From Desulfatitalea alkaliphila (lineage in GTDB: Bacteria; Desulfobacterota; Desulfobacteria; Desulfobacterales; Desulfosarcinaceae): a DNA stretch of 63,701 nt. How positions within the stretch are numbered: position 1 is the first letter of the stretch; each line of letters starts with the position of its first letter. The position numbers and the translations under genes are program-made. The stretch spans positions 1 through 63,701 of the forward strand of contig NZ_JALJRB010000028.1 in assembly GCF_022968795.1 (NCBI RefSeq), in the 5' to 3' direction. The notes beneath the pieces are model-generated. The model was not told the DNA's origin, did no database searches, and worked only from the letters and a program-made list of their open reading frames with translations. This document shows, in pieces, positions 1-8,332 of this stretch.

Positions 1-116
1 ACTCTCCCCGGCCCACCCGCCGGCGGTGGTTCAACGCACGATACGTATCTCCTCACCATTCGCGTTATTCAACAAAGATCGGATTTCCTATTTTACATTC
101 ACATTCATACGAAATC

Positions 117-146
117 GATTTCGATCCCGATTCCGATTTCGATTTC
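117..146. repeat. short GATTYC hexamer tract upstream of birA
   Basis: Five consecutive hexamers of the form GATTTC/GATCCC/GATTCC lie in an AT-rich stretch and are followed by a run of A. No gene is visible in positions 1-266 apart from this tract and the birA promoter/operator. A CCACCCGCC/GGCGGTGG near-palindrome near the left edge could belong to the terminator of a gene outside the window. The tract looks like simple-sequence DNA; a curved upstream element is possible but unproven. Confidence 0.5.
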
Positions 147-195
147 AAAAAAACCATTATTGCGGTGGGGGGATCCATTTCAAGCGCGATCCCCA

Positions 196-247
196 TTGAC
201 ACTGCCTCTCATAATTTGTAAACCATGCGAAACGTAACGGTTAACGA
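196..247 (+). promoter_or_regulatory. BirA operator overlapping the birA-bioYMN promoter
   Basis: TTGTAAACC (216-224), a 14-nt spacer, then GGTTAACGA (239-247). This matches the known bacterial BirA box, TTGTAAACC-N14-16-GGTTTACAA; the left half is perfect and the right half differs at two positions. A TTGACA at 196-201 is a good -35, and the matching -10 position falls inside the left half-site. Biotinyl-AMP-bound BirA would therefore occlude the promoter. The site sits 20 bp before the birA ATG, so autoregulation of the whole operon is inferred. Confidence 0.82.
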
Positions 248-266
248 AAGGTGCTAAAGGCTAACC

Positions 267-1226
267 ATGAAAGCCAAAATCCTTGCGCATCTGCAACAGG
301 CCGATACCCCAGCTTCAGGAGAACGGCTCAGCAAACGCCTGGGGGTCTCCCGGGTTGCGGTCTGGAAACACATGCGGCAATTGCAGGAGGTGGGCTATCT
401 CATCGAAACCACCCCCAAGGGGTATCGCCTGGTCCGGGCACCCGACGCCCCTTTTCCCTGGGTGATGGGCGACCGCGGACCCCTGGTGCACTACCACCTG
501 GAATTGCCGTCCACCATGGACGCCGCCATGACCCTGGCGCGCAAGGGGTGCCCGGCCTTCACCACGGTGGTGGCCGAGCGCCAGACCAAGGGGCGGGGCA
601 GGTTGCAGCGCCGATGGCAATCCACACCCGGCGGCCTTTACTTCACCATGGTATTGCGGCCGCGCATCGCCCTGGCTGAAGCACCCCTGGTCAATCTGGC
701 CGCCGCAGTGGACCTGGCCGACACCCTCCACGATCTCTACGCCGTTGATGTGCAGCTCAAATGGCCCAACGATCTGCTGGTGGAGGGGCGCAAGCTCTCC
801 GGCATCCTTTCCCAGATGGCGGCCGAGCCGGACCGCATCGACTTCATCAATCTGGGCATCGGCATCAATGTGCATAACGACACCCGTGGGGTCAAACCGT
901 CTGCCGTGGCCGTGGCCGTCCTCACAGACCGCAGCGTCTCCCGCGCCCGGATCCTGGAAGGGTTCTGGGAACGTTTGGCCCTGCGGCTGGCCGGTGATCG
1001 CCTGGACGGGGTGGTGGACCAGTGGAAGCCCAGGGCGGTGACCCTGGGCCGGATGGTGACGGTGCAGACCCTGACCGACAAGGTGTCGGGGCGGGCTCTG
1101 GATGTGGCGCCCGACGGGGCATTGGTGGTGGAAACGGAGACGGGGCGACACGTGAAAGTGCTCTACGGCGATTGTTTTCATGGCGATTCGAACACCAAGG
1201 CCACGCGCCTTCCAGCTTCAAGGTGA
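267..1226 (+). CDS. birA: bifunctional biotin-[acetyl-CoA-carboxylase] ligase / biotin operon repressor
   Basis: 319 aa, the size of long (group II) BirA. An N-terminal winged helix-turn-helix occupies about residues 1-60, with the recognition helix around residues 25-38. The catalytic BPL domain carries the biotinyl-AMP loop GRGR at 109-112, KWPNDL at 165-170 and KLSGIL at 176-181; a C-terminal SH3-like domain follows. It makes biotinyl-5'-AMP and attaches biotin to carboxylase carrier lysines in the cytoplasm. With the HTH it should also repress transcription, and a BirA box lies just upstream. bioY starts 6 bp after its stop. The ATG start is preceded by a modest AAAGG. Confidence 0.95.
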   Translation: MKAKILAHLQQADTPASGERLSKRLGVSRVAVWKHMRQLQEVGYLIETTPKGYRLVRAPDAPFPWVMGDRGPLVHYHLELPSTMDAAMTLARKGCPAFTTVVAERQTKGRGRLQRRWQSTPGGLYFTMVLRPRIALAEAPLVNLAAAVDLADTLHDLYAVDVQLKWPNDLLVEGRKLSGILSQMAAEPDRIDFINLGIGINVHNDTRGVKPSAVAVAVLTDRSVSRARILEGFWERLALRLAGDRLDGVVDQWKPRAVTLGRMVTVQTLTDKVSGRALDVAPDGALVVETETGRHVKVLYGDCFHGDSNTKATRLPASR

Positions 1227-1232
1227 CCCTGC

Positions 1233-1781
1233 ATGTCAGAAGCGATGGATACCGCTGTTTCTCTGCGAATGATGGTTTATGCCGCCCTGATGGCGGCCCT
1301 GATTGCCGTGGGGGCCTTTATCGCCATCCCCGTGGGACCGGTGCCCATCGTGTTGCAGAACCTGTTCGTGCTGTTGGCCGCCGTGCTGCTGGGGTCCAAG
1401 TGGGCCGCCGTCAGCGTGGGGGTCTATCTGCTTGCCGGCGCCTGCGGCCTGCCGGTGTTCGCCGGAGGCACCGGCGGGCTGGGCCGCCTGTTGGGGCCTA
1501 CCGGCGGCTACCTGATCGGCTTTTTGGCCGCCGCCGTGGTCACCGGCCTGCTGGCCCGCTGGTCACGGCGCCGGGCAGCCCTGGAGGTGTTGGCCATGGC
1601 GGCGGGGGCTTTGGTGATTTACTTGCCCGGCGTATTGTGGCTGCAGTGGGTGGCCGGCATCACCCCGGCCCAGGCATTGGCCGTGGGCTTTTATCCTTTC
1701 CTGCCCGGCGATGCGCTGAAGATCGCCGCCGCCGTGCCCATCGTGCGTGCCGTGCGGCCGCTCATCAACCCGCAATCATAG
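1233..1781 (+). CDS. bioY: biotin transporter substrate-binding (S) component BioY
   Basis: 182 aa, about six hydrophobic segments. It has the BioY hallmarks: a conserved early segment with P-[IV]-x-x-Q-[NT] (PIVLQNLFVLLA) and the glycine-rich loop with GLPVFAGG and GPTGGY. It is the integral-membrane biotin-binding subunit of an ECF transporter. The ATPase and the T component follow in the same operon, so this is a complete dedicated BioMNY system rather than a BioY relying on a shared ECF module. Control by the BirA box upstream of birA is inferred. Confidence 0.95.
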   Translation: MSEAMDTAVSLRMMVYAALMAALIAVGAFIAIPVGPVPIVLQNLFVLLAAVLLGSKWAAVSVGVYLLAGACGLPVFAGGTGGLGRLLGPTGGYLIGFLAAAVVTGLLARWSRRRAALEVLAMAAGALVIYLPGVLWLQWVAGITPAQALAVGFYPFLPGDALKIAAAVPIVRAVRPLINPQS

Positions 1782-1796
1782 GCCGGAGGTTTTCTT

Positions 1797-2567
1797 TTGC
1801 CGCCCCACGACCACCATCACCCCATCCTCGCCACCCAAGGGCTCAGCCACCGGTTCAAGCCGTCGGGGCGTGGCCTCCATGACATCACGCTTTCCATCCC
1901 CAGGGGCCAATTCGTGGTGCTGGCCGGTCCCAACGGGTCGGGCAAGAGCACCCTGCTGCGCCACTTCAACGGCTTGTTGACGCCCCGGGCCGGCACGGTC
2001 TGGCTGGACGGCGTGCCCGTCGCCGCCGATCCGGCCCGTGCCAGGCGGATGGTGGGCTTGGTGTTTCAGGATGCCGAGAGCCAGATCGTCGGCGAAACGG
2101 TGCGCGACGACATCGCCTTCGGCCCGGAAAATCTCTGCTGGTCCTGTGACGCGGTCGACGCCGCCGTGCGGGCCGCCATGGATCAACTGGGGCTGACCCA
2201 TTTGGCCGACGAGAGCCCTCATTTACTGTCGGGCGGCGAGCGCCGTCGCTTGGCCATTGCCGGCGTACTGGCCATGGGACCCGAAGTGGTGATGCTGGAC
2301 GAGCCCTTCGCCAACCTGGACTACCCGGGCATCCGGGAGGTGCTGCGCCAGGTGGTGGCGATGCATGGGCAGGGGCGGACCATTCTCCTGGCGGCCCACG
2401 ACCTGGAAAAGGTGGTGGGTCATGCCCAGCGGCTGATCATCATGGACAAGGGCCGTATCGCCGCCGACGGACCGGTGGTCGATGTGTTGCCTCTTGTGGA
2501 GCAATACGATGTCCGCCTGCCGTGCCAGGCGCGGCTGGGAATGTCGGTGACCTCATGGCTGAACTGA
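1797..2567 (+). CDS. bioM: energy-coupling factor ATPase BioM (EcfA type)
   Basis: 256 aa ABC ATPase: Walker A GPNGSGKST (44-52), Q-loop Q91, signature LSGGE (144-148), Walker B VVMLDEP (164-170) and an H-loop in AAHDLEKV. The family is the CbiO/EcfA/BioM group. The start is a TTG at 1797 with a strong GGAGG at 1784-1788; no ATG is better placed. The N-terminus is histidine-rich (PPHDHHH). It powers biotin uptake with bioY and bioN. The 3' end overlaps bioN by 13 bp, which suggests translational coupling. Confidence 0.93.
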   Translation: MPPHDHHHPILATQGLSHRFKPSGRGLHDITLSIPRGQFVVLAGPNGSGKSTLLRHFNGLLTPRAGTVWLDGVPVAADPARARRMVGLVFQDAESQIVGETVRDDIAFGPENLCWSCDAVDAAVRAAMDQLGLTHLADESPHLLSGGERRRLAIAGVLAMGPEVVMLDEPFANLDYPGIREVLRQVVAMHGQGRTILLAAHDLEKVVGHAQRLIIMDKGRIAADGPVVDVLPLVEQYDVRLPCQARLGMSVTSWLN

Positions 2568-3310
2568 GCGCCTTCGGCTTCCGGCAGCGCCTTACCGTAC
2601 TGCACGCCTTGGACGCCCGCGTCAAGCTGGCGGCCCTGATGGCCTTGAGCACCGCCGCCCTGGCCGCCGGACCGACCGGTCTGGTGCCGGCCACGGTGCT
2701 GGCCGCCGGCGCTTTTTACCAAACCGGGGTGACCCCCCTGCGGGCCGCGGCCGAGATGCGCTACTTCCTGCTGCTCCTGGCGATGGTCTGGCTGGCGCGG
2801 GGCCTCAGCAGCCCGGGCGATCCCCTCATTACCTGGGGCGGCTTTGCCGTTACCCACCAGGGACTGGCGGCCGGGGGGCTGCTCTGTTGGCGCTGGCTGT
2901 TGATTGCCCTGCTCGGTCTGAGCCTCTGCGCCACCACCCGCTCGGCCCACATCCGGGCGGCCGTGGCGTGGTTCCTGCGTCCCCTTCCCGGTCCCACGGC
3001 GCACCAGGTGGGCACCATGATCGGACTTCTGCTGCGGTTCATTCCCGTCATCCTCACCCAGGCCAAGGAGACCACGGATGCTTTGCGCGCCCGGGCCATC
3101 AAAAACCGCCGCAATCCGCTGCGCCGTCTGCGGTACATGACCCTGCCCCTGCTGCGCCGCACCTTCCTGACCGCCGACCGCCTGGCCCTGGCCATGGCGG
3201 CTCGCTCTTTCGGCGACCGGCGCACACCCCATCCATGGCAAATGAATTACCGGGACTGGGCGGCGCTAATCACCGTGGGCACCGTCTGTGCAGTGATGAT
3301 TTCGGTTTGA
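2555..3310 (+). CDS. bioN: energy-coupling factor transmembrane protein BioN (EcfT type)
   Basis: 251 aa with about five to six hydrophobic helices. The two EcfT coupling motifs are visible in the cytoplasmic helices: ALRARAIKNR and, about 40 residues later, MAARSFGDRR (the Ala-Arg-x signature that docks into the ATPase grooves). I chose the ATG at 2555 (MAELSAFGF) over a GTG at 2522, because the shorter form gives the usual BioN length and starts inside the bioM 3' end with a GGTGA just ahead. It completes the BioMNY biotin importer. Confidence 0.88.
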   Translation: MAELSAFGFRQRLTVLHALDARVKLAALMALSTAALAAGPTGLVPATVLAAGAFYQTGVTPLRAAAEMRYFLLLLAMVWLARGLSSPGDPLITWGGFAVTHQGLAAGGLLCWRWLLIALLGLSLCATTRSAHIRAAVAWFLRPLPGPTAHQVGTMIGLLLRFIPVILTQAKETTDALRARAIKNRRNPLRRLRYMTLPLLRRTFLTADRLALAMAARSFGDRRTPHPWQMNYRDWAALITVGTVCAVMISV

Positions 3311-3416
3311 CACCCCCGCTCGCACCATAGTATCTATCCCACCGCATTTCATTCGATTCATGAAGGCTGCGACGGCCGTATCGGCCTTGCGATACACCCT
3401 GGGGGAGACTTCCGTT

Positions 3417-4781
3417 TTGAAAATCGTCATCGTGGGGGCCGGTGAGGTCGGATTCCATATCGCCGGGCGTCTGGCCATGGAAAACAAGGAGGTGGTGGTG
3501 GTGGAGCGGGATCCCGCCGCCATCCGCCGGGTTGCCGACAGCATGGATGTGCAGACCGTGATCGGCAGCGGCAGCAGCCCGACGGTGCTCGAGGAGGCCG
3601 GCATCAAGCAGGCCGAAATCATGCTGGCCGTCACCAACCAGGACGAAACCAACCTGGTGGCATGCCTGATGGCCGATATCCTGTCGCCGGCCACCAAGAA
3701 ACTGGCCCGCCTCCGGGGTGCCGACTTCGATGCCTACCACGAAACCCTCTGTCAACAAGCACCCCACATCGACACGGTGATCAATCCGGAGGTGGAGGTG
3801 GTCAAGACCATCGAGCGGTTGATGCGTGTGCCCGGAGCGGCCGATGTGGGCGAATTCGCCGAAGGGCGCCTCAAGTTCGTGGGGGTCTACCTGGATCCCG
3901 ATGCCCGCCTGGCAGGGGCGCGCCTGATGGATCTGCCCGACATGTTGGGCCATCGGCGCTTGTTGATTGTGGCCGTGGTGCGGGAAGAGAAGGTGATCAT
4001 TCCCCGCGGGCCGGACCGTTTGCAGGCCGGCGATCTGGTCTATTTCATCAGCGAGGAGCCGGATTTGCCGGAATTGCTGGCCGCCCTGGACAAACGCCCG
4101 CAACCGGTCCGGCGGGTGCTGATCGTCGGCGGCGGGCGCATCGGGATGCGCCTGGCACGGCACCTCGAATCCCGTTCCATCTACTGTAAGATTATCGAAA
4201 AAGATGCGGAACGCTGCGCCAAATTGGCTGAACGGCTCAACAAGGCCGTGGTGCTGCATGGCGACGGCTCCGACCAGGGGCTGCTGACCGAGGAGCATAT
4301 CGGCGATATCGATGTGGTGGTCACCCTCACAGACGATGAGGAGACCAATATCCTCACCTCCCTGTTGGCCCGGCGGATGGGCGCCGGCAAAGCAATTACC
4401 AAGATCAACAAGTTCAGCTACTTTCCCTTGATGACGGCCATCGGCATCGAACAGGTGGTCAGTACCCGCCTTTCGGCCATCAACACCATTTTGCAGCACA
4501 TCCGTCGCGGCAAGGTGCTCTCGGCCATCTCGCTCAAGGGGGAGCAGGCCGAAGCGCTGGAGGTGGTGGCCCTGGAAACCTCCGATATCGTCGGCAAACC
4601 GCTCCAAAAGGTCCATTTCCCCAAGGGCGCCATCGTGGCCAGCATCATCCGCGGTGACCAGGTGATCATCCCCACCGGCGACAGCGTGATCCAGCCCGAC
4701 GACCGGGTGATCATCTTCGCCCAGCGCCGCGCCATCGGGGCCATCGAAAAGTTGCTGGCGGTCAAGTTGGAGTACTTCTGA
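3417..4781 (+). CDS. trkA: Trk potassium uptake regulatory/NAD-binding protein TrkA
   Basis: 454 aa made of two RCK_N/RCK_C repeats. The first Rossmann motif is GAGEVGFHIA at the N-terminus and the second is GGGRIGMRLA near the middle; each is followed by a TrkA_C domain. It is a peripheral cytoplasmic protein that gates the TrkH channel in response to NAD(H)/nucleotides. The reading frame extends 19 codons further upstream, but a TTG at 3417 gives the canonical LKIVIVGAG start and has GGGGGAG nine bases ahead. Its stop overlaps the trkH ATG (TGATG). Confidence 0.93.
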   Translation: MKIVIVGAGEVGFHIAGRLAMENKEVVVVERDPAAIRRVADSMDVQTVIGSGSSPTVLEEAGIKQAEIMLAVTNQDETNLVACLMADILSPATKKLARLRGADFDAYHETLCQQAPHIDTVINPEVEVVKTIERLMRVPGAADVGEFAEGRLKFVGVYLDPDARLAGARLMDLPDMLGHRRLLIVAVVREEKVIIPRGPDRLQAGDLVYFISEEPDLPELLAALDKRPQPVRRVLIVGGGRIGMRLARHLESRSIYCKIIEKDAERCAKLAERLNKAVVLHGDGSDQGLLTEEHIGDIDVVVTLTDDEETNILTSLLARRMGAGKAITKINKFSYFPLMTAIGIEQVVSTRLSAINTILQHIRRGKVLSAISLKGEQAEALEVVALETSDIVGKPLQKVHFPKGAIVASIIRGDQVIIPTGDSVIQPDDRVIIFAQRRAIGAIEKLLAVKLEYF

Positions 4782-6232
4782 TGCGCTGGCGCTACATTCT
4801 TTACACCGAAGGCGCGCTGTTGTTCTTCTTCGGGCTCACCATGCTGCTGCCCATTGGTTTCAGCTTTTTCTACCAGGACGCCGGCGTGCGCCCCCTGCTC
4901 TATTCCTTGGCGGCCACCCTGGGCGCCGGCCTCGTGCTGATGCTGTTGTTTCGCGGACCCGGCGTCGCGGCCATCGGGCAGGAGGAGGGCATGGCCATCG
5001 TGGCCCTGGGGTGGACGGCGGTGGGTTTTTTCGGCGCCCTGCCGTTCTTCCTGGCCGGCGATCACTGGTCCGTCGTGGACGCCGTCTTCGAATCGGTCAG
5101 CGGCTTCTCCACCACCGGTGCCTCCATCCTCGACGACATCGAGGCCCTGCCGCCGGGTCTGCTGCTATGGCGCAGCCTGATCCAGTGGCTCGGCGGCATG
5201 GGCATCATCGTGCTTTCCATCGCCATCCTGCCCTTCCTCGGCGTCGGCGGCATGCAGCTCTACAAGGCCGAAGTGCCCACTCCCGTGCCCGACAAGCTCA
5301 AACCGCGCATCCGTGACACCGCCAAGATCTTGTGGCAGGTTTATGCCCTTTTCACGGCCCTGGAGGTGGTGCTGCTTATGTTCGGCGGGCTCACCTTCTT
5401 CGATGCTTTGTGCCACGCCTTCACCACGCTGCCCACCGGCGGATTTTCCATCTGGAACCGTTCCGTCGCCCACTTCGACAGCCTCTACATCGAGCTGGTG
5501 ATCCTGTTTTTCATGGTGCTGGCGGGCATCAACTTCTCCTTGCACTACCAGATGCTGCGCGGGCGCCCCCTGGCCTTCTGGCGCGACGGGGAGTGCCGTT
5601 TCTTCCTGGCCATCGTCGCGGTCCTGGTGCTGGTGGTCAGCGCCGATCTCCATGCCGCCGCCGTGTTTCGCCACGCCGGCGAGGCGCTGCGCCATGGCGC
5701 CTTCCAGGTGGTCTCCATCGTCACCACCACCGGCTTCGCCACCGCCGACTACCAACAGTGGCCCGCCATGTCCCAGTTGATCTTGCTGGCCTGCATGTTC
5801 CTGGGCGGCTGTGCCGGCTCCACCGCCGGCGGCATGAAAATCCTGCGCGTGATTATCTGTATCAAGTTTTGCTACAAAGAGCTGTTCAGCCTGGTGCACC
5901 CCCGGGCGGTGACCACCATCAAGCTGGGCGGCCGCACCGTTCCGCCGGACGTGATCCGCAGTGTGCTGGGATTCCTGGCCCTCTACATCTCCCTGTTCGC
6001 TCTCACCACCATCGTCCTGGCCGGGTTGGGCGTGGACTTTGTCACCGCCATCGGCGCCGTGGCCGCCACCATCGGCAACATCGGCCCCGGCTTCGGCCTG
6101 GTGGGACCGGTGGAAAACTACGCCCAGATACCCTTCCTGGGCAAATGGCTGCTCATCTGGTGCATGTTGTTGGGGCGGCTGGAAATTTACACTCTGTTGA
6201 TTCTGCTTGTGCCGGAGTTCTGGCGCAAATAG
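4781..6232 (+). CDS. trkH: Trk potassium uptake transmembrane channel TrkH
   Basis: 483 aa polytopic inner-membrane protein with the M1-P-M2 repeats of the Trk/Ktr/HKT family. Selectivity-filter segments SGFSTTGAS, LPTGGFS, VTTTGFATADY and AATIGNIGPGFG are all visible in order. It carries out K+ uptake with TrkA, to which it is coupled by a one-base overlap. A GC-rich hairpin follows at 6284-6316, between this gene and the convergent acyl-CoA ligase. Confidence 0.95.
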   Translation: MRWRYILYTEGALLFFFGLTMLLPIGFSFFYQDAGVRPLLYSLAATLGAGLVLMLLFRGPGVAAIGQEEGMAIVALGWTAVGFFGALPFFLAGDHWSVVDAVFESVSGFSTTGASILDDIEALPPGLLLWRSLIQWLGGMGIIVLSIAILPFLGVGGMQLYKAEVPTPVPDKLKPRIRDTAKILWQVYALFTALEVVLLMFGGLTFFDALCHAFTTLPTGGFSIWNRSVAHFDSLYIELVILFFMVLAGINFSLHYQMLRGRPLAFWRDGECRFFLAIVAVLVLVVSADLHAAAVFRHAGEALRHGAFQVVSIVTTTGFATADYQQWPAMSQLILLACMFLGGCAGSTAGGMKILRVIICIKFCYKELFSLVHPRAVTTIKLGGRTVPPDVIRSVLGFLALYISLFALTTIVLAGLGVDFVTAIGAVAATIGNIGPGFGLVGPVENYAQIPFLGKWLLIWCMLLGRLEIYTLLILLVPEFWRK

Positions 6233-6283
6233 GCAGGGCTGCGAGGACGCACGCCAAGAAGTTTTTCGATAGGACGGAAAAGG

Positions 6284-6316
6284 CCGGGGGCCGGGTGGAT
6301 CTCCCGAAGCCCCCGG
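6284..6316 (-). terminator. GC hairpin between convergent trkH and acyl-CoA ligase
   Basis: CCGGGGGC (6284-6291) pairs perfectly with GCCCCCGG (6309-6316) over a 17-nt loop. On the minus strand the stem is followed by CCTTTTCC, giving a short U-rich tail, so it is best read as the terminator of the minus-strand ligase gene. It may also stop trkH transcripts. Confidence 0.6.
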
Positions 6317-6337
6317 AAATCTCCTCTCGCGGGTGGA

Positions 6338-8068
6338 TTACTTCTTCAGTTCTTCATCGCGCAACACGCGCCGGAGCACTTTGCCGATTTGGGAAACAGG
6401 CAAAGCTTCGCGGAACTCGATGCTCCGCGGCCGTTTGTAGCCCGCCAGGCGCTCTTTGCAGAAGGCCAGCAACTCCTCTTCGGTGGCCGTCTCGCCCGGC
6501 TTGAGCTGGACATAGGCCCTGACCGACTCGCCGCTCTTGGGGTCGGGGAGACCTACCACCGCCGCGATGGCCACGGCGGGATGCTCGTAGAGCACCTCTT
6601 CCACTTCCCGTGGATAGCAGTTGAAGCCGCCCACCAGAATCATGTCCTTTTTGCGGTCGGTGATGGTGACGTAGCCGTCGCCATCGATGTTGCCGATGTC
6701 GCCGGTCAGAAAATAACGCCGCCCTTCGATCTGCCGGAACACCTTCTCGTTTTCTTCCGGTTTTTGCCAATAGCCGGCCATCACCTGCGGGCCGCTGATG
6801 GCGATTTCGCCGTCCTCGCCCTGGGGCAGCGGTGTCGTGCCCGTATCCAAGTCCACGATCTTCACATCGGTGCCGGGCACCGGAAAACCCACCGAGCCGA
6901 ATTTGCGGGTTTCGGTGTTACAGGGGTTCAAGGCCGCCAGGGGAGCGGTTTCGCTCAGGCCGTAGCCTTCGAAAATGATGGCGCCGGTTTTGGCCTCGAA
7001 CTGTTTGGCCGCCTCAACCGGCAGCGGGGCGCCGCCGGAGCCGCAGGCCATCAGGGACGAGAGATCATAGTTCTTGAGCAGCGGGTGGTTGGTAAAGGCG
7101 ATGAAGATGGTCGGTACCGCGGCCATCACCGTGGTTTTGTACTTTTGCACCGCCTCGAGCACCACGGTGAAGGGCGGGTCGCCGTCCCGGGGGTTGGGGA
7201 TGCACACCAGCTTGCTGCCGGTGTAGGTCGACCAGAGCATGACCAGGGTCATGCCGAAACTGTGATACCAGGGCAGCACGCCCAGATACGTGTGATATCC
7301 GCCCTTGCGCAAATTCTCCGCCGGCCCGTTGGGCTCATGGGGAATTCGGGTCCAGGCGTGGGCCGCCATGACGTTGTGGACGAAATTGGCGTGGGTGAGA
7401 CTGGCCCCCTTGGGCACCCCGGTGGTGCCGCCGGTGTAGATGATCAGGGCCAGGTCCTGCATGGGGTCGATGGTCACCGCGGGCGCCTCCGGACGGGCGT
7501 TGCGCACCATTTCGTCATACATGATGTGGCCCGGTTCGTGTGAGGCGGCCTTGGGGATTTTGCCCAGCAATCCGCCCATGAAGCCCATCAGAAAGGGCAG
7601 GTACGATTTGACGTTGCACACCACCACGGTGGCCACATCGGTCTTTTTTATGGCCTGTACGGTAAGGGGGTAGAATTCGGGGTGGTCCATGCAAAAGACC
7701 GCTTTGGCGCCCGAATCCCGCAACTGCATGTTCAGTTCCTTGGCGGTGTAGAGCGGGTTGCAGGTGACGCAGACGGCGCCGGCCTTGAGGATGCCGAAGT
7801 AGATCTCCGGGTAGTGGGGCAGGTTGGGCAGGAAGATGGCCACCCGATCCCCCTTGCCGATACCCTTGCCGGCCAGGAAGTTGGCCACCCGGTCGGCGGT
7901 CTCCTTGACCCGGGTGAAGGTGCGGGTGCCGCCGTTGAATATGGTGAAGGTATGATCCGGGTAGTCGCGCGCCGCATCGTCCAGTATGCTGAACAGCGGC
8001 TTGTTGTATCCTTCGATGTCGTGGGGGACGCCCTCCGGCCAGTACGGGGTGGACCAAGTGTCTGTCAT
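6338..8068 (-). CDS. fadD: long-chain fatty acid--CoA ligase (AMP-forming)
   Basis: 576 aa, ANL superfamily. The P-loop IYTGGTTGVPKG, the adenine motif EGYGLSETAP, the TGD motif in YFLTGDIG and the C-terminal hinge/lysine region DRKKDMILVGGFNCYPREVE are all present. It activates a carboxylic acid to acyl-AMP and then acyl-CoA; chain length cannot be read from the sequence, though the FadD-like N-terminus favours long chain. The frame is open 26 codons upstream, but the ATG at 8068 has GAGGAGG nine bases ahead and gives the usual N-terminus. A 24-bp palindrome at 8195-8218 lies upstream. A free-standing gene in the catabolic cluster with the ADP-forming synthetase. Confidence 0.88.
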   Translation of the reverse strand: MTDTWSTPYWPEGVPHDIEGYNKPLFSILDDAARDYPDHTFTIFNGGTRTFTRVKETADRVANFLAGKGIGKGDRVAIFLPNLPHYPEIYFGILKAGAVCVTCNPLYTAKELNMQLRDSGAKAVFCMDHPEFYPLTVQAIKKTDVATVVVCNVKSYLPFLMGFMGGLLGKIPKAASHEPGHIMYDEMVRNARPEAPAVTIDPMQDLALIIYTGGTTGVPKGASLTHANFVHNVMAAHAWTRIPHEPNGPAENLRKGGYHTYLGVLPWYHSFGMTLVMLWSTYTGSKLVCIPNPRDGDPPFTVVLEAVQKYKTTVMAAVPTIFIAFTNHPLLKNYDLSSLMACGSGGAPLPVEAAKQFEAKTGAIIFEGYGLSETAPLAALNPCNTETRKFGSVGFPVPGTDVKIVDLDTGTTPLPQGEDGEIAISGPQVMAGYWQKPEENEKVFRQIEGRRYFLTGDIGNIDGDGYVTITDRKKDMILVGGFNCYPREVEEVLYEHPAVAIAAVVGLPDPKSGESVRAYVQLKPGETATEEELLAFCKERLAGYKRPRSIEFREALPVSQIGKVLRRVLRDEELKK

Positions 8069-8194
8069 GGTTGCTGCCTCCTCTGACGGTCTGGGTGCGC
8101 GGTTGCAAAAACCGCCGGCGCCATGGCCGACGGATGGATGGTACAAGCCGCAGTTGGGTTTGGTTATATAAATCGTCTGAAATTGTGTGTCGCG

Positions 8195-8218
8195 GAATCA
8201 TTTAATCAAAAATGATTC
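8195..8218. promoter_or_regulatory. palindromic operator candidate upstream of the acyl-CoA ligase
   Basis: GAATCATTT (8195-8203) and AAATGATTC (8210-8218) form a perfect 9-bp inverted repeat with a 6-nt spacer in an AT-rich island of an otherwise GC-rich intergenic region (8069-8332). It lies about 130 bp before the ligase ATG. The shape fits a dimeric repressor site, such as a TetR-type fatty-acid regulator. No regulator gene is adjacent, so its identity is open. Confidence 0.45.
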
Positions 8219-8332
8219 ATTTTGTAAACGAATAGCGTAATTCAGGCCATCAGGAAATGGTCATTTACAAAACCCGGGTTGGGGCTTGCCCCATTGGAAA
8301 TCGAAATCGGTATGGGTATCGCAGCGAACCGA

